A stretch of 17,289 bases of DNA, taken from an uncultured Collinsella sp. Its GTDB lineage: Bacteria; Actinomycetota; Coriobacteriia; Coriobacteriales; Coriobacteriaceae. Below the pieces are notes generated by a model that did no database searches, was not told the DNA's origin, and saw only the letters and a program-made list of their open reading frames with translations. The translations under genes were made by a program, and so were the position numbers. This document shows, piece by piece, positions 7,223 to 15,032 of this stretch. How positions within the stretch are numbered: the first letter of the stretch is position 1; every line of letters begins with the position of its first letter. The DNA is taken from NCBI GenBank assembly GCA_900545995.1, contig URBM01000022.1, positions 1 through 17,289 of the forward strand. The letters are read 5' to 3'.

Positions 7223-7274
7223 CGACCGGTCGGCTGCAGGCCTCGTAGGACCCAGCCCAACCTTGGGCGCCCAA
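7223..7274 (-). promoter_or_regulatory. Palindromes in the guaB leader
   Basis: Two perfect palindromes lie between the guaB start and its putative promoter: TTGGGCGCCCAA (7263-7274) and CGACCGGTCG (7223-7232). The first overlaps CCCAACCTTGGG (7254-7265), so alternative hairpins are possible. They could be operators for a dimeric regulator or RNA structures in the leader. No known purine riboswitch or PurR box was recognised. Confidence 0.35.
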
Positions 7275-7283
7275 TACTGGGGA

Positions 7284-7312
7284 AGTATCTTAACGCACTT
7301 TGACTGCTACAA
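7284..7312 (-). promoter_or_regulatory. Candidate guaB promoter
   Basis: On the minus strand TTGTAG (7312-7307) and GATACT (7289-7284) are 17 nt apart. The match to consensus is modest (3/6 and 4/6), but spacing and position fit a leader of about 75 nt. The -35 overlaps the -10 of the candidate promoter facing the other way, so the two divergent genes may compete for polymerase. Confidence 0.3.
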
Positions 7313-7313
7313 T
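7305..7313 (+). promoter_or_regulatory. Candidate extended -10 promoter for the ModE-like gene
   Basis: TGC followed by TACAAT (7308-7313) is an extended -10 element with 5/6 match to TATAAT. No good -35 lies 17 nt upstream, as is common with extended -10 promoters. Transcription would begin near 7320, about 70 nt before the gene. Confidence 0.4.
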
Positions 7314-7388
7314 GCATGATTTAAGAAGAGCACACGAGGGTTTGACGCAGGCTTTGCGTTTGCCCAGCAAACACTTTAGCGGAGAGAC

Positions 7389-7742
7389 GTGGAGCGCATG
7401 GAGTACAAGACGACGGCAAAACTGGTCATTCAGTCGTGCGACAAAGATCTGCCGGGCGTGTTCGGCCACGGCTGCGTCTTGCTGCTGCAGGGTATCGCCC
7501 GCGAGCACTCGCTCAACCGCGCCGCCAAGAGCATGGGAATGGCCTATTCCAAAGCGTGGCGTATTGTGAACGAGGCGGAAGGCCAGCTGGGCTGCAAGCT
7601 CATCGAGCGCGACGGCGCCCGCGGATCCACCCTCACCCCCGCCGGCGAGCGAGCCATAGCGGTCTACGAGGAGCTGCAGGCCGACATCAACAACGTCATT
7701 GCCAACAAAGCAAACGACCTCATCGCCAGCATTAAAGAGTAG
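7389..7742 (+). CDS. ModE-family winged-HTH regulator, DNA-binding domain only
   Basis: The 117-residue protein corresponds to the LysR-like winged-helix domain of ModE: CVLLLQGIAREHSLNRAAKS places the recognition helix region at about 41-64, followed by KAWRIVNEAE and the wing GSTLTPAGERAIAVYEEL. The molybdate-binding TOBE/MOP domains of full ModE are absent, so a molybdate-sensing role cannot be inferred; many stand-alone proteins of this type regulate other neighbours. Start choice is uncertain. GTG at 7389 has GGAG 4 nt upstream, while the in-frame ATG at 7398 is 13 nt from the same site. The gene is the only plus-strand gene. It is divergent from guaB, and its last 11 nt overlap the end of the convergent gene on the other strand. 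Confidence 0.8.
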   Translation: MERMEYKTTAKLVIQSCDKDLPGVFGHGCVLLLQGIAREHSLNRAAKSMGMAYSKAWRIVNEAEGQLGCKLIERDGARGSTLTPAGERAIAVYEELQADINNVIANKANDLIASIKE

Positions 7743-8736
7743 CTAATTTACGAAGGGCGTTGTCTAGGGCGGACGCTACGACCAGGGGATTGTCGGTGCC
7801 GGCGAAGAGGCGGACGGTGCTCCCCTGCTTGCCGCGTGGGGCCGAAAGGCGCGTCGTTGCGCCGCCGGCCGGCGATGTGCGGAACTCCCCCGGCAAAACA
7901 TCGAAAAGATCATCTGCACTACGCTCGATAAGGTCGAATTCAACTGCCGGGCCAAAGCCATGCTCGAGGATTCCCGTGGCAACCGCATGATCGGGATACG
8001 AGCTCAGACCGGGATAGCGCACGTTGCGCACCATCTCGTTGGCGGCCAGATACTCGGCCAGCGCACGGGCGCGGTCGAAATGCGCCTGCATGCGGACGTT
8101 AAGCGAGGGCAACCCGTGCTCGAGCACGTCGGCCTCCTCAGTAGAAAGGTCGAGTGATAAAGCACCGCAGCCCGTAAACAACGCATGCGCGCACTCGGCA
8201 GCAGCATCCACACGATGGCGCTTGAGCTGCGAGCGCGCCACCGAAGCGGCAACGAGCTTGCGCGGCGCCTTACCAGCACACACGCGGTCGAGCGCCTCGA
8301 GCGACAGCACGGCACCCAAGCGCAACGGATCGCAGCCAAAAGCCGACGCCACGGTGTTGTCCACAACCAGCAGCGCATGGGCCTCGCGAGCCGCTCGACC
8401 CAGCGTACGCAGATCGGGCACGCGCAGTCCAAACCCGCCGATGGAGTTGACGAACCACCACAGGTGCGGCCCCTCGGCATCAAACGAAGCATCAAAGACC
8501 TCGGACGCGGCGGTAAACGCATCGGCGGACGGCGAGCCCGCCAGCGCAACATCGCGGCCATCAAAGCCGTGCGCAAATGCTTCGGTAAAGTCATCCGCAA
8601 AGGCCACCAGGCGGTCACCGGGACGCACAATCCCCAGCTGCGACAGCGCTGCCGGCACATGCGGGGCCGCAACAAGACGCGCCTCACGCGCGTCGGCCCT
8701 CAAAGCCCAGGCCTCTTCTAGCTGCTGTACGCCCAT
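7732..8736 (-). CDS. Cys/Met-metabolism PLP-fold protein, probably inactive
   Basis: This 334-residue protein aligns with the cystathionine gamma-synthase/O-acetylhomoserine sulfhydrylase family from the end of the N-terminal arm onward: PGDRLVAF (39-46), LLVVDNT with D126, YPGLSSYPDH (241-250) and the C-terminal VRLFAGTDNP with R309. The Schiff-base lysine lies 25 residues after the VDNT aspartate in E. coli MetB (SCTKY); here that position is R151 (LEALDRV), and the GHSD motif that follows is lost. The N-terminal arm that supplies Tyr and Arg to the partner subunit's PLP phosphate is also missing, which explains the shorter length (family usually 380-400). The frame is intact with no stops, so it is maintained and not a fresh pseudogene. 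Start is the ATG at 8736 (AAGGGA 9 nt upstream); an upstream ATG at 8763 is less well supported. Function unknown. Confidence 0.7.
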   Translation of the reverse strand: MGVQQLEEAWALRADAREARLVAAPHVPAALSQLGIVRPGDRLVAFADDFTEAFAHGFDGRDVALAGSPSADAFTAASEVFDASFDAEGPHLWWFVNSIGGFGLRVPDLRTLGRAAREAHALLVVDNTVASAFGCDPLRLGAVLSLEALDRVCAGKAPRKLVAASVARSQLKRHRVDAAAECAHALFTGCGALSLDLSTEEADVLEHGLPSLNVRMQAHFDRARALAEYLAANEMVRNVRYPGLSSYPDHAVATGILEHGFGPAVEFDLIERSADDLFDVLPGEFRTSPAGGATTRLSAPRGKQGSTVRLFAGTDNPLVVASALDNALRKLATL

Positions 8737-8818
8737 ACGGCACCGTCCCTTACATAAAACCAAACCAAGACCAGCCCACCCAGGTCGAGAAAACGTCAGC
8801 GCAAGCAGCGTCGAGCGG

Positions 8819-8842
8819 TCCGGCGTTCGTTAGAACGCCGGA
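8819..8842 (-). terminator. Hairpin after the exopolysaccharide operon
   Basis: TCCGGCGTT (8819-8827) pairs perfectly with AACGCCGGA (8834-8842), a 9-bp stem with a 6-nt loop, starting 9 nt after the DUF4956 stop. No T run follows on the minus strand, so it may need Rho or simply protect the 3' end of the operon mRNA. The rest of the 114-nt spacer to the next gene shows no clear promoter. Confidence 0.5.
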
Positions 8843-8850
8843 ACTAAAAG

Positions 8851-9516
8851 CTACCCGTGGTATTCGCCGTTGTATTGGATTAACGTCAGGTCTTCCACGC
8901 CTTCGAGCGCGCGGATGGCGTCGGCATAGGGCATATCCACGCCGTCCGAGAACACCTCGACAGCCATCTCGACCTTGTCACCGCGCATGGTCTTGGACTT
9001 AACGGTGAACTTGGTGCGACCAAATGCACGCACGATGTCGTCGCCAGTGGTCTGGCCCGTGTAGTGGATAACCATCATGTACACGCGCGCCTTGTCCTGG
9101 TGGCTTGCAAAGCCGGCAATCATCGCCACAATCACCACTGCCGTAAGCCCCACGAGCGCGTACATGCCGGCGCCTGCCGTAATGCCTGTGGTAATGGCCC
9201 AAAAAAGATACAGCAGGTCGAGCGGGTCCTTAACCGCCGTACGATAGCGGACGATTGACAGAGCACCGACCATACCGAGCGAGATGACCACGTTGGTCGA
9301 AATCGCGAGCGTGACCATGCAGGTAAGCACGCACATGCCCACGAGCGTCACGGCAAAGCTGCGCGAGTACACCACACCGGTAAAGAAACGCTTGTACACG
9401 CAATAGATCAGGATGCCCATGGCGAGCGCCACGAGCAGCGACAGACCGATCTTGGCAGGGTCGACCTGGCCAAACGCCTCCAAGACGGAGTTCTTAAAAA
9501 AGTCCCTGGTGCTCAT
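8851..9516 (-). CDS. DUF4956 membrane protein
   Basis: The 221-residue protein has hydrophobic segments at about 22-40, 54-90 (probably two) and 100-136, followed by a soluble C-terminal domain of about 85 residues with an alternating alpha/beta pattern (MMVIHYTGQTTGDDIV; KVEMAVEVF). The family hallmark GALSIVRYRTAVKDP is at 84-98, between membrane segments. The biochemical role is not established; genes of this family commonly sit next to VTC-type polyphosphate polymerase and CotH genes, as here. The ATG at 9516 begins 3 nt after the stop of the VTC gene, with GAGGGG 11 nt upstream. It is the last gene of the operon. A role in partnership with the VTC protein at the membrane is inference. 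Confidence 0.85.
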   Translation of the reverse strand: MSTRDFFKNSVLEAFGQVDPAKIGLSLLVALAMGILIYCVYKRFFTGVVYSRSFAVTLVGMCVLTCMVTLAISTNVVISLGMVGALSIVRYRTAVKDPLDLLYLFWAITTGITAGAGMYALVGLTAVVIVAMIAGFASHQDKARVYMMVIHYTGQTTGDDIVRAFGRTKFTVKSKTMRGDKVEMAVEVFSDGVDMPYADAIRALEGVEDLTLIQYNGEYHG

Positions 9517-9519
9517 GGT

Positions 9520-10311
9520 CTAAATATCCCCTCGGTTCTCATAATCCGATTCCCAGTAGTTAAAGCCGCGCAAGTAGGCGGTCTTTTCGTAGCACAGGCA
9601 GTACTTGGAGACCGCCGTGAGCTCCGCCGCGCCCGGCGGTACCATATCGCGCACCAGCTGCGGGCAAAACTCGGTAAACTTAACCTCCATCACCAGCTTG
9701 CCGGGCTCCAGCACGGGCAGCGCGGGCAAGGTCGCGTCAAAGATATCGAAACTTCCCACAGCCGCGCGCACGTTCATGTCAAACGTGATGCGCACGGTGC
9801 CCTCGTCCATCACCCACGGCTCGCGCTCGTAATCCACGATGGTCCGCGGGCGCATCATATTGCAGATGCACTCGATGTAGAACTCACGGCAGAGCTGGTG
9901 TGGACTCCGCAGCAAAAAGTCGTAGTCGCCGGCTAGGATCTGCTCAAACTCGCCACGCGTAAGCGGCGCGTCCTCCTTATAGATCCAGCTGCCGTACTTC
10001 TTTTTGCGCTCGAGCTTAATCACCTTGTCGCTGCCGTTATAGATGCGCACGCGATACTTTTTGCGCATGAGAATACCGGCGTCTTTTTCTTCGTAGGCCG
10101 AGTTGCAGTAGTCGTCAAAGTACAGACTGCGGATGGTGTATCCGCCCGCCTGCGCATGTTTATCCAGCTTAAACACCGGCGCCATGCGACAGGCAAGCGC
10201 GGCATGCTCTCCCTCGTTGATGAGGTATTTGAGCTCGTGGCGGTAACGCTCCTGCGTGGTATGCATGGGAGGTGCCGCCAGGCGCTCGAGCAGCGCGCTA
10301 GCCCTCCTCAT
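9520..10311 (-). CDS. VTC-type polyphosphate polymerase domain protein
   Basis: The 263-residue protein matches the VTC domain, the tunnel fold that in yeast Vtc4 makes polyphosphate from ATP. Basic and acidic residues lining the tunnel are recognisable: RHELKY (24-29), IRSLYFD (60-66), KYRVRIY (85-91), KLERKKK (99-105), RPRTIVDYER (154-163), RITFDMN (174-180), MEVKF (208-212) and SKYC (235-238). No membrane segment is visible, so DUF4956 may supply the membrane anchor. The ATG at 10311 is chosen over the one at 10266 because GGAGG lies 6 nt upstream; this makes it overlap the CotH gene by 14 nt. Bacterial VTC-domain proteins are mostly uncharacterised, so making polyphosphate is a prediction from the fold and retained residues. 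Confidence 0.85.
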   Translation of the reverse strand: MRRASALLERLAAPPMHTTQERYRHELKYLINEGEHAALACRMAPVFKLDKHAQAGGYTIRSLYFDDYCNSAYEEKDAGILMRKKYRVRIYNGSDKVIKLERKKKYGSWIYKEDAPLTRGEFEQILAGDYDFLLRSPHQLCREFYIECICNMMRPRTIVDYEREPWVMDEGTVRITFDMNVRAAVGSFDIFDATLPALPVLEPGKLVMEVKFTEFCPQLVRDMVPPGAAELTAVSKYCLCYEKTAYLRGFNYWESDYENRGDI

Positions 10312-12067
10312 ACGTGTCCTCCACGACCTTACCGCCGTCTTGCACGTAAAAACACTTCATGCCGTACTGTTTGCCGCCGTCGGTCACATAGTAGTCAAAC
10401 GCATCTTGCGTATAGCCGTCGGAGTTGGTGGCACGCACGCGCACAAAGTACTGGCCGGCATCGGGCGCATCGCACGTCACCTCCGGCAGCAGCACGTCCT
10501 CGGCCTTAAAGATCACGTCGCTTATGGCATAGTCGCGCGCAAGCTCCACGGTATAGCGAATGTCACGCGCCTTAAAGTCGTAGGACGCATCCCAGTTGAT
10601 GCGCAACTTACCGTTATCGATCTGCGGCACGCCAATGTAGAACGGCATGGGCTTTTTATAGCTCTCGCGAAAGCTCTTATAGTTCTCCTTGATCTCGGAA
10701 GGAATCGCCGCGGCAATCTGCTCGTATTCGTCCTTGGTCACGGGCAGGTTATCGAGGTCGGGCGCAGCAAAGACGAGCGGCTCCGTGACCTCACGATAAT
10801 GCTCGACCATCTTGCTCAGACGCTCTTCGGTCAAATACGAGCGCAGGTCCTTGACGGCGCTATCGAGTTCGCTGCGGAACGACTTGCTGCGCAACGCGCG
10901 GTTAAATAGCACGTTGCCCCAGTAGTTGCTCACGCCGCGCTCCCAGCTCGCATAATCCGAGAACCCTGTCAGGCTCAACTCGAACTTGCGCAGCATGCCG
11001 TCGTTGTCCCAATCCAGGATGTACCAGACCTTGGAGTTAAGCGGGCTGTACAGATAGCAGTTACGGTTCTGCGTATCGCAATTGCCCGTCAAGATCTGAA
11101 ACGCCATCCAATAGACCAGGTTCTCGGTATCGAAGTAGGTGTCGAGCACATCGTCGATCTTTTGCGTATCGTCGTTGAGCGCATCGAGCATCTCGATCAA
11201 CTTGGTATGGTCCGAATCGCCCTTAATCTCGAGCATGCCCTCAAACGCCGTCTGGTTATAGTCGGGGTCATCGGTGAGCTTAATGGTGTCTTCGAAGCGA
11301 TGGAAATCGAAGCTGTTCACCTTATAGAGATGCCCGCTCTTATCCAAACCGTGGGCCTTGAGCGCCGTCTTGTTGAGCTGCTCGACCTGCGTAAACAGTC
11401 CGTAGTCCTCAAAGGTGTCGTTAGATTTTTCGGTCTGGTCGCACACCCATAAGTGCACAAACTGCGTGCGCAGGCCCATCATCTGGGGAATGCCACGAAT
11501 CAGATCGTAGGCCATCTTGTTACGAAAGCGCATGCCCTCGCCCATGTGCTTGTTAAGCGCAATCGCACGCTGCTGGCGCCACGTGCCCTTGCCCTTTTTG
11601 AGCTCCACCTTGTAGTTCTTTTGCGTATAGGTACTCGACGTCTGACCGCGCACCTGCACCGTGGCGTTGGGTGCCTCCTCGCCATAGCCCACCTCGCCAG
11701 CAACGGGGCCCTTATCATCGCCTGGCTGCAGCAGGCCCATAACCTGATAGCGTGTCACGCCCATGTCGGCATAGTCGTAGACCGAGTAGGTATTGATCTC
11801 GGTCCAGCTATGATCGGTGTTCTCGGAGCTATTGCCGCGCGAGACCGTCAGGTACATGCATACGATGCCCGAGTCGTCGTAAACCTCGTACAGCTCATCC
11901 TTGTCGCGAAGATGCTTGGTCTCGCTAGACGCATCGGCCTTTTTAATCTTGTCCTGCTTCTTGGTCTTTTTTGTCGAGGATTCGTCCTGCGAAGAGCAGC
12001 CCGAAAGCAGCAATGTGCCGGCAGCCGCCTCGATCAAGCGGCGACGCGATATCATCCTATCGGTCAT
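10298..12067 (-). CDS. CotH-kinase family lipoprotein
   Basis: CotH proteins are secreted or coat-associated protein kinases with a minimal kinase fold. The 589-residue product begins with SRRRLIEAAAGTLLLSGC: a twin-arginine-like motif and a lipobox with C24, so it is predicted to be exported and lipid-anchored. A Lys/Ser/Asp-rich linker (25-55) follows. Kinase features are VRGQTSS (139-145) with K150/K153 for nucleotide binding, GNCDTQNRN with D331, and LDWDND with D352/D354 for metal binding. A fibronectin-III-like domain fills about 475-562 (RYTVELA, GQYFVRVRATNSDG). The ATG at 12067 has GGAGG 5 nt upstream and overlaps pelG by 11 nt; the frame extends upstream to 12124 but without support. 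The natural substrate is unknown; location between pelG and the VTC gene suggests a role in the same extracellular polymer pathway. Confidence 0.85.
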   Translation of the reverse strand: MTDRMISRRRLIEAAAGTLLLSGCSSQDESSTKKTKKQDKIKKADASSETKHLRDKDELYEVYDDSGIVCMYLTVSRGNSSENTDHSWTEINTYSVYDYADMGVTRYQVMGLLQPGDDKGPVAGEVGYGEEAPNATVQVRGQTSSTYTQKNYKVELKKGKGTWRQQRAIALNKHMGEGMRFRNKMAYDLIRGIPQMMGLRTQFVHLWVCDQTEKSNDTFEDYGLFTQVEQLNKTALKAHGLDKSGHLYKVNSFDFHRFEDTIKLTDDPDYNQTAFEGMLEIKGDSDHTKLIEMLDALNDDTQKIDDVLDTYFDTENLVYWMAFQILTGNCDTQNRNCYLYSPLNSKVWYILDWDNDGMLRKFELSLTGFSDYASWERGVSNYWGNVLFNRALRSKSFRSELDSAVKDLRSYLTEERLSKMVEHYREVTEPLVFAAPDLDNLPVTKDEYEQIAAAIPSEIKENYKSFRESYKKPMPFYIGVPQIDNGKLRINWDASYDFKARDIRYTVELARDYAISDVIFKAEDVLLPEVTCDAPDAGQYFVRVRATNSDGYTQDAFDYYVTDGGKQYGMKCFYVQDGGKVVEDTYEEG

Positions 12068-13601
12068 CAGGACCTCCCCAACGATTGCGAAACACGCGAA
12101 CAACCGTGCGCTCAAACGCACCATGCGGCTCGCCCTCTAGACGCAGCTCCTCGTAACGCTGTTCGGCACGGTCGAGCAAGCAGCCCAGCTCCGTAAAGCG
12201 ACCCGTCTTGTCGGTCGCCACAATGGGCTGCTGACTCAGGATACGATACGGCAAGTTGGCGGTATAAGTATCGAGCCGCATGAGCGCCACAACAAAAAAC
12301 ACCGCCGCGCCGAGCAAAAAGCCAAAGCCATAAAACTGCTGCGGAAAGAACAGCGAGACGATGGTCGCCAGCCCCGCCACGCCCGCGAACAGCCCGGAGG
12401 CAAGCACGGCGCCCTTGTAGTCGGTAAAGTACAGCAAGATGAGCATTACCGTATTGCCCACGGCATACAGGCCATAGCCCACGCACAGCGTACGGAAATA
12501 CCCGTGCATCAGGTTGTTAAAGCCCAGTGGCAGGGCCGAGAGCACCGTGGTCTCAAGCGAGATAACTGCCGCCGTCACAAACAGTTGCTTGAGCGCGCAA
12601 AACCGCAGCTCCCGGTTGAGCGTGGCGAGCATTTCCTCCTCGGCCACCACAATGTCGCCCACCACGCCGCCGTCGTTAAACAGGCTGTAGTAGTCGCGGT
12701 AGCGCGGATAGAAGTTGACCTCGACCGACACCACAAAGTTGACGGTCGTGACCAGAATGGTCAAAAACGCAAGCAACGCCGGCACATCATGATAGGGCGC
12801 GCCGTAAAACAGGCCTTTGACCTGCACGCCAATGGGCCCCGCCCAAATAATCACCAAGTGCGCAAAGAGCCCCAAATTGGTAAATAGGCCCGTGAGCGCG
12901 AGCGGCATAAATTGGTCGAGCCAGCGCAAAAAGAGCCAGGGGCTGCGATCGCTCTGAGGAAAATACCGGTACAGCAGCACCACGTCCCAGGCGAGCATCA
13001 CACCGTAGCCCAGGGCGATCGAGGCCAGCAGCCCCTCGACCGGCGGCAGCCCCAGCGCCAGCGCGGCCAGGGCGCACAGGCATGCCACGCCAATGGCCGC
13101 GGCAAAGCTGCACAGAATGCCGCGGTAATCCTTGATGGCCGTGAGATAGCTCATGCCGTTCCAGTTGACGATCATAATGTTGAACAGCCACAGGCACAGC
13201 AACCCCTGCAACAGCGTGGCGCCCGAGAACAGCAAAAAGATGCCGTAGAGCACCGTACCCGAAACGAGCATGATGGCGTTGGAGCCCCAAAACGAAGGCA
13301 AGACCTCTTCTTCACGCTCGGCAAACAGCATGTCGGCCAAAAAGCGCGTGACGGGCATGGAGAAAAAGCTCGTGAGCGTGAGCGAGGCCAGCAGCGTATA
13401 GGTCACCATGCACACCAGCAGATCCTGGTTGGCGCGTCCCACGCCCCACAGACCGCACAGCACCAGGATACCCACCTGGAGCAGCACGCCCAGCAGCATG
13501 GGGCCCGTGCACACAATGCCGGCGTAGCCGTAGGCGCGCATCGTGGCAAATAGACCCTTGCGATTAAACAGGCGTTTGAGCTCAAAACCGATTCCGGCCA
13601 C
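12057..13601 (-). CDS. pelG: PelG, Pel-type exopolysaccharide membrane transporter
   Basis: PelG is the polytopic MOP-superfamily-like inner-membrane protein that moves Pel polysaccharide across the membrane together with PelD, PelE and PelF. The 514-residue protein begins AGIGFELKRLF and has about twelve strongly hydrophobic segments. Conserved stretches include GYAGIVCTGPMLLGVLL near the start and VEVNFYPRYRDYY before the central cytoplasmic loop. A soluble C-terminal tail of about 70 residues (after VVALMRL) is longer than usual for PelG. The start is GTG at 13601, 3 nt after the pelF stop, with GGGGGAG 6 nt upstream. It overlaps the CotH gene by 11 nt at its 3' end. Confidence 0.92.
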   Translation of the reverse strand: MAGIGFELKRLFNRKGLFATMRAYGYAGIVCTGPMLLGVLLQVGILVLCGLWGVGRANQDLLVCMVTYTLLASLTLTSFFSMPVTRFLADMLFAEREEEVLPSFWGSNAIMLVSGTVLYGIFLLFSGATLLQGLLCLWLFNIMIVNWNGMSYLTAIKDYRGILCSFAAAIGVACLCALAALALGLPPVEGLLASIALGYGVMLAWDVVLLYRYFPQSDRSPWLFLRWLDQFMPLALTGLFTNLGLFAHLVIIWAGPIGVQVKGLFYGAPYHDVPALLAFLTILVTTVNFVVSVEVNFYPRYRDYYSLFNDGGVVGDIVVAEEEMLATLNRELRFCALKQLFVTAAVISLETTVLSALPLGFNNLMHGYFRTLCVGYGLYAVGNTVMLILLYFTDYKGAVLASGLFAGVAGLATIVSLFFPQQFYGFGFLLGAAVFFVVALMRLDTYTANLPYRILSQQPIVATDKTGRFTELGCLLDRAEQRYEELRLEGEPHGAFERTVVRVFRNRWGGPDDR

Positions 13602-13604
13602 CGG

Positions 13605-15032
13605 CTACTCCCCCTCTCTGGGCAGGTCAAACGCACGCGCTGTCTCGTCGTACAGCGCGCGATAGTTGGCGAGCATCTGCTCGTGTAGGTAGTAGGTCGC
13701 CACGCGACGCTGGCCGCGCTCCCCCATTTCCAGGCGGCGGGCACGGCTCGCGCACATGCGCTCCATGGCATCGGCCAGACCCTTGCGATACATGGGCGGG
13801 CTCACGAATCCAGCCACGCCAAAGTCGTCGCCGGGGGCGCCCTCGAGCAGCTCACGGCAGCAGCCGACCTCGGTCGTCACACAGGGGCGACGCGCGGCAA
13901 GCGATTCCAACACGCTCAACGGCTGGCCCTCCGAGATGCTCGTCAAAATGGTAAAGTCGAGCTTTTCCATGTACTCGACCACGTTGACGCGGCCGGTAAA
14001 GATCAAGTCACGCACGCCCAATGTCTCCACTAGTGCATGGCACTCGGCGCCATATTCCTCGTCGTCCACGCCACCCATAATGTGCAGGCGCACGTGCGGC
14101 AGGCGCTCGTGCAACTCAAAGAAGGCATAGATCATGGTCTTGACGTCCTTGATGGGCGCCAGACGCACCACCGCGCCAATGTCCACCCAGCCGTCATCGG
14201 GCTTTAAGGGAATGTCCTTAAAGCGGTCGAACTGGATGCCATTGGGGATGACTAGACACTTGTCTGCATCGCAGCCCATGTCGATCTGCGTCTTGCGGGC
14301 ATTGTGAAACAGGCTCGTCACGCGGAAGGCGCGGCGGTAGATCTCCTCTGAAAGCAGGTAGAAAAAGCGAATCCAACGGTCCTTAAACGAGGGCACCACC
14401 CAGTCGGCGCGAATGATCTCCTCCTCGCGCTCGCGCGTGTAGATGCCGTGCTCGGTCAGCAATGCCGGCGCGTTATTCATGCTGGAGCCCAAACTTGCGA
14501 GCAGACCGCCGTAGCCGGTCGAGATGGCGTGGTACACATCGGCCACCGGAACCTCACTGCCCAGCAGATAAAGCACGGGCAGTAGCATGGAGCGCATGGT
14601 GTGAAATGCATCGGCAAAGGGGGTGTACGGGTACTCGGCCAGGCACACGTCGCGGAAGATGTCCATAAACGTGCGGCTCTGCAAAAATGAGAGCGGATGC
14701 ACGTGACGGCGCTGGAAAATGTCGAACAGCACGTCCCAGTCCGGATTGGAGAGCGAAACCAGACGGCGCAACGCCTCGCGCTCACGGTCGTCGAAGTCGA
14801 CTTCCTCCTGCTCGCCCGAAAGACGCAGGGCATCGTCCAGAAACACCTCATGCACCTCGACGACGTTGCCGGGCAGCTCGTAGACAAACTTGCCGCGGTC
14901 TTCGGCGTGAGCGCCAATCACCCACAGCACAAACTCATGCTCGGGCATGGCCGTGATGTAGCCGTGCATCCAGGTGGACACACCGCCGTGCACGTAGGGG
15001 TAGCAGCCCTCGAGCACCAAGCAGATTCTCAT
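13605..15032 (-). CDS. pelF: PelF, GT4 glycosyltransferase for Pel-type polysaccharide
   Basis: PelF is the cytosolic GT-B glycosyltransferase (family GT4) that polymerises the Pel backbone from UDP-activated amino sugars. The 475-residue product shows the typical PelF opening MRICLVLEGCYPYVHGGVST, TEHGIYTRERE (193-203), the donor-phosphate residues R290 and K295 (VVRLAPIKDV) and the E-x7-E motif E368/E376 in EGQPLSVLE. Length and start are as expected for the family. Its ATG overlaps the stop of the preceding gene in an ATGA junction, so the two are translationally coupled. Confidence 0.95.
   Translation of the reverse strand: MRICLVLEGCYPYVHGGVSTWMHGYITAMPEHEFVLWVIGAHAEDRGKFVYELPGNVVEVHEVFLDDALRLSGEQEEVDFDDREREALRRLVSLSNPDWDVLFDIFQRRHVHPLSFLQSRTFMDIFRDVCLAEYPYTPFADAFHTMRSMLLPVLYLLGSEVPVADVYHAISTGYGGLLASLGSSMNNAPALLTEHGIYTREREEEIIRADWVVPSFKDRWIRFFYLLSEEIYRRAFRVTSLFHNARKTQIDMGCDADKCLVIPNGIQFDRFKDIPLKPDDGWVDIGAVVRLAPIKDVKTMIYAFFELHERLPHVRLHIMGGVDDEEYGAECHALVETLGVRDLIFTGRVNVVEYMEKLDFTILTSISEGQPLSVLESLAARRPCVTTEVGCCRELLEGAPGDDFGVAGFVSPPMYRKGLADAMERMCASRARRLEMGERGQRRVATYYLHEQMLANYRALYDETARAFDLPREGE

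Noticed and set aside
7358..7372. GTTTGC/GCAAAC hairpin before the ModE-like gene as an operator or attenuator
   Set aside because: Six base pairs with a 3-nt loop and no T run; it could occur by chance.
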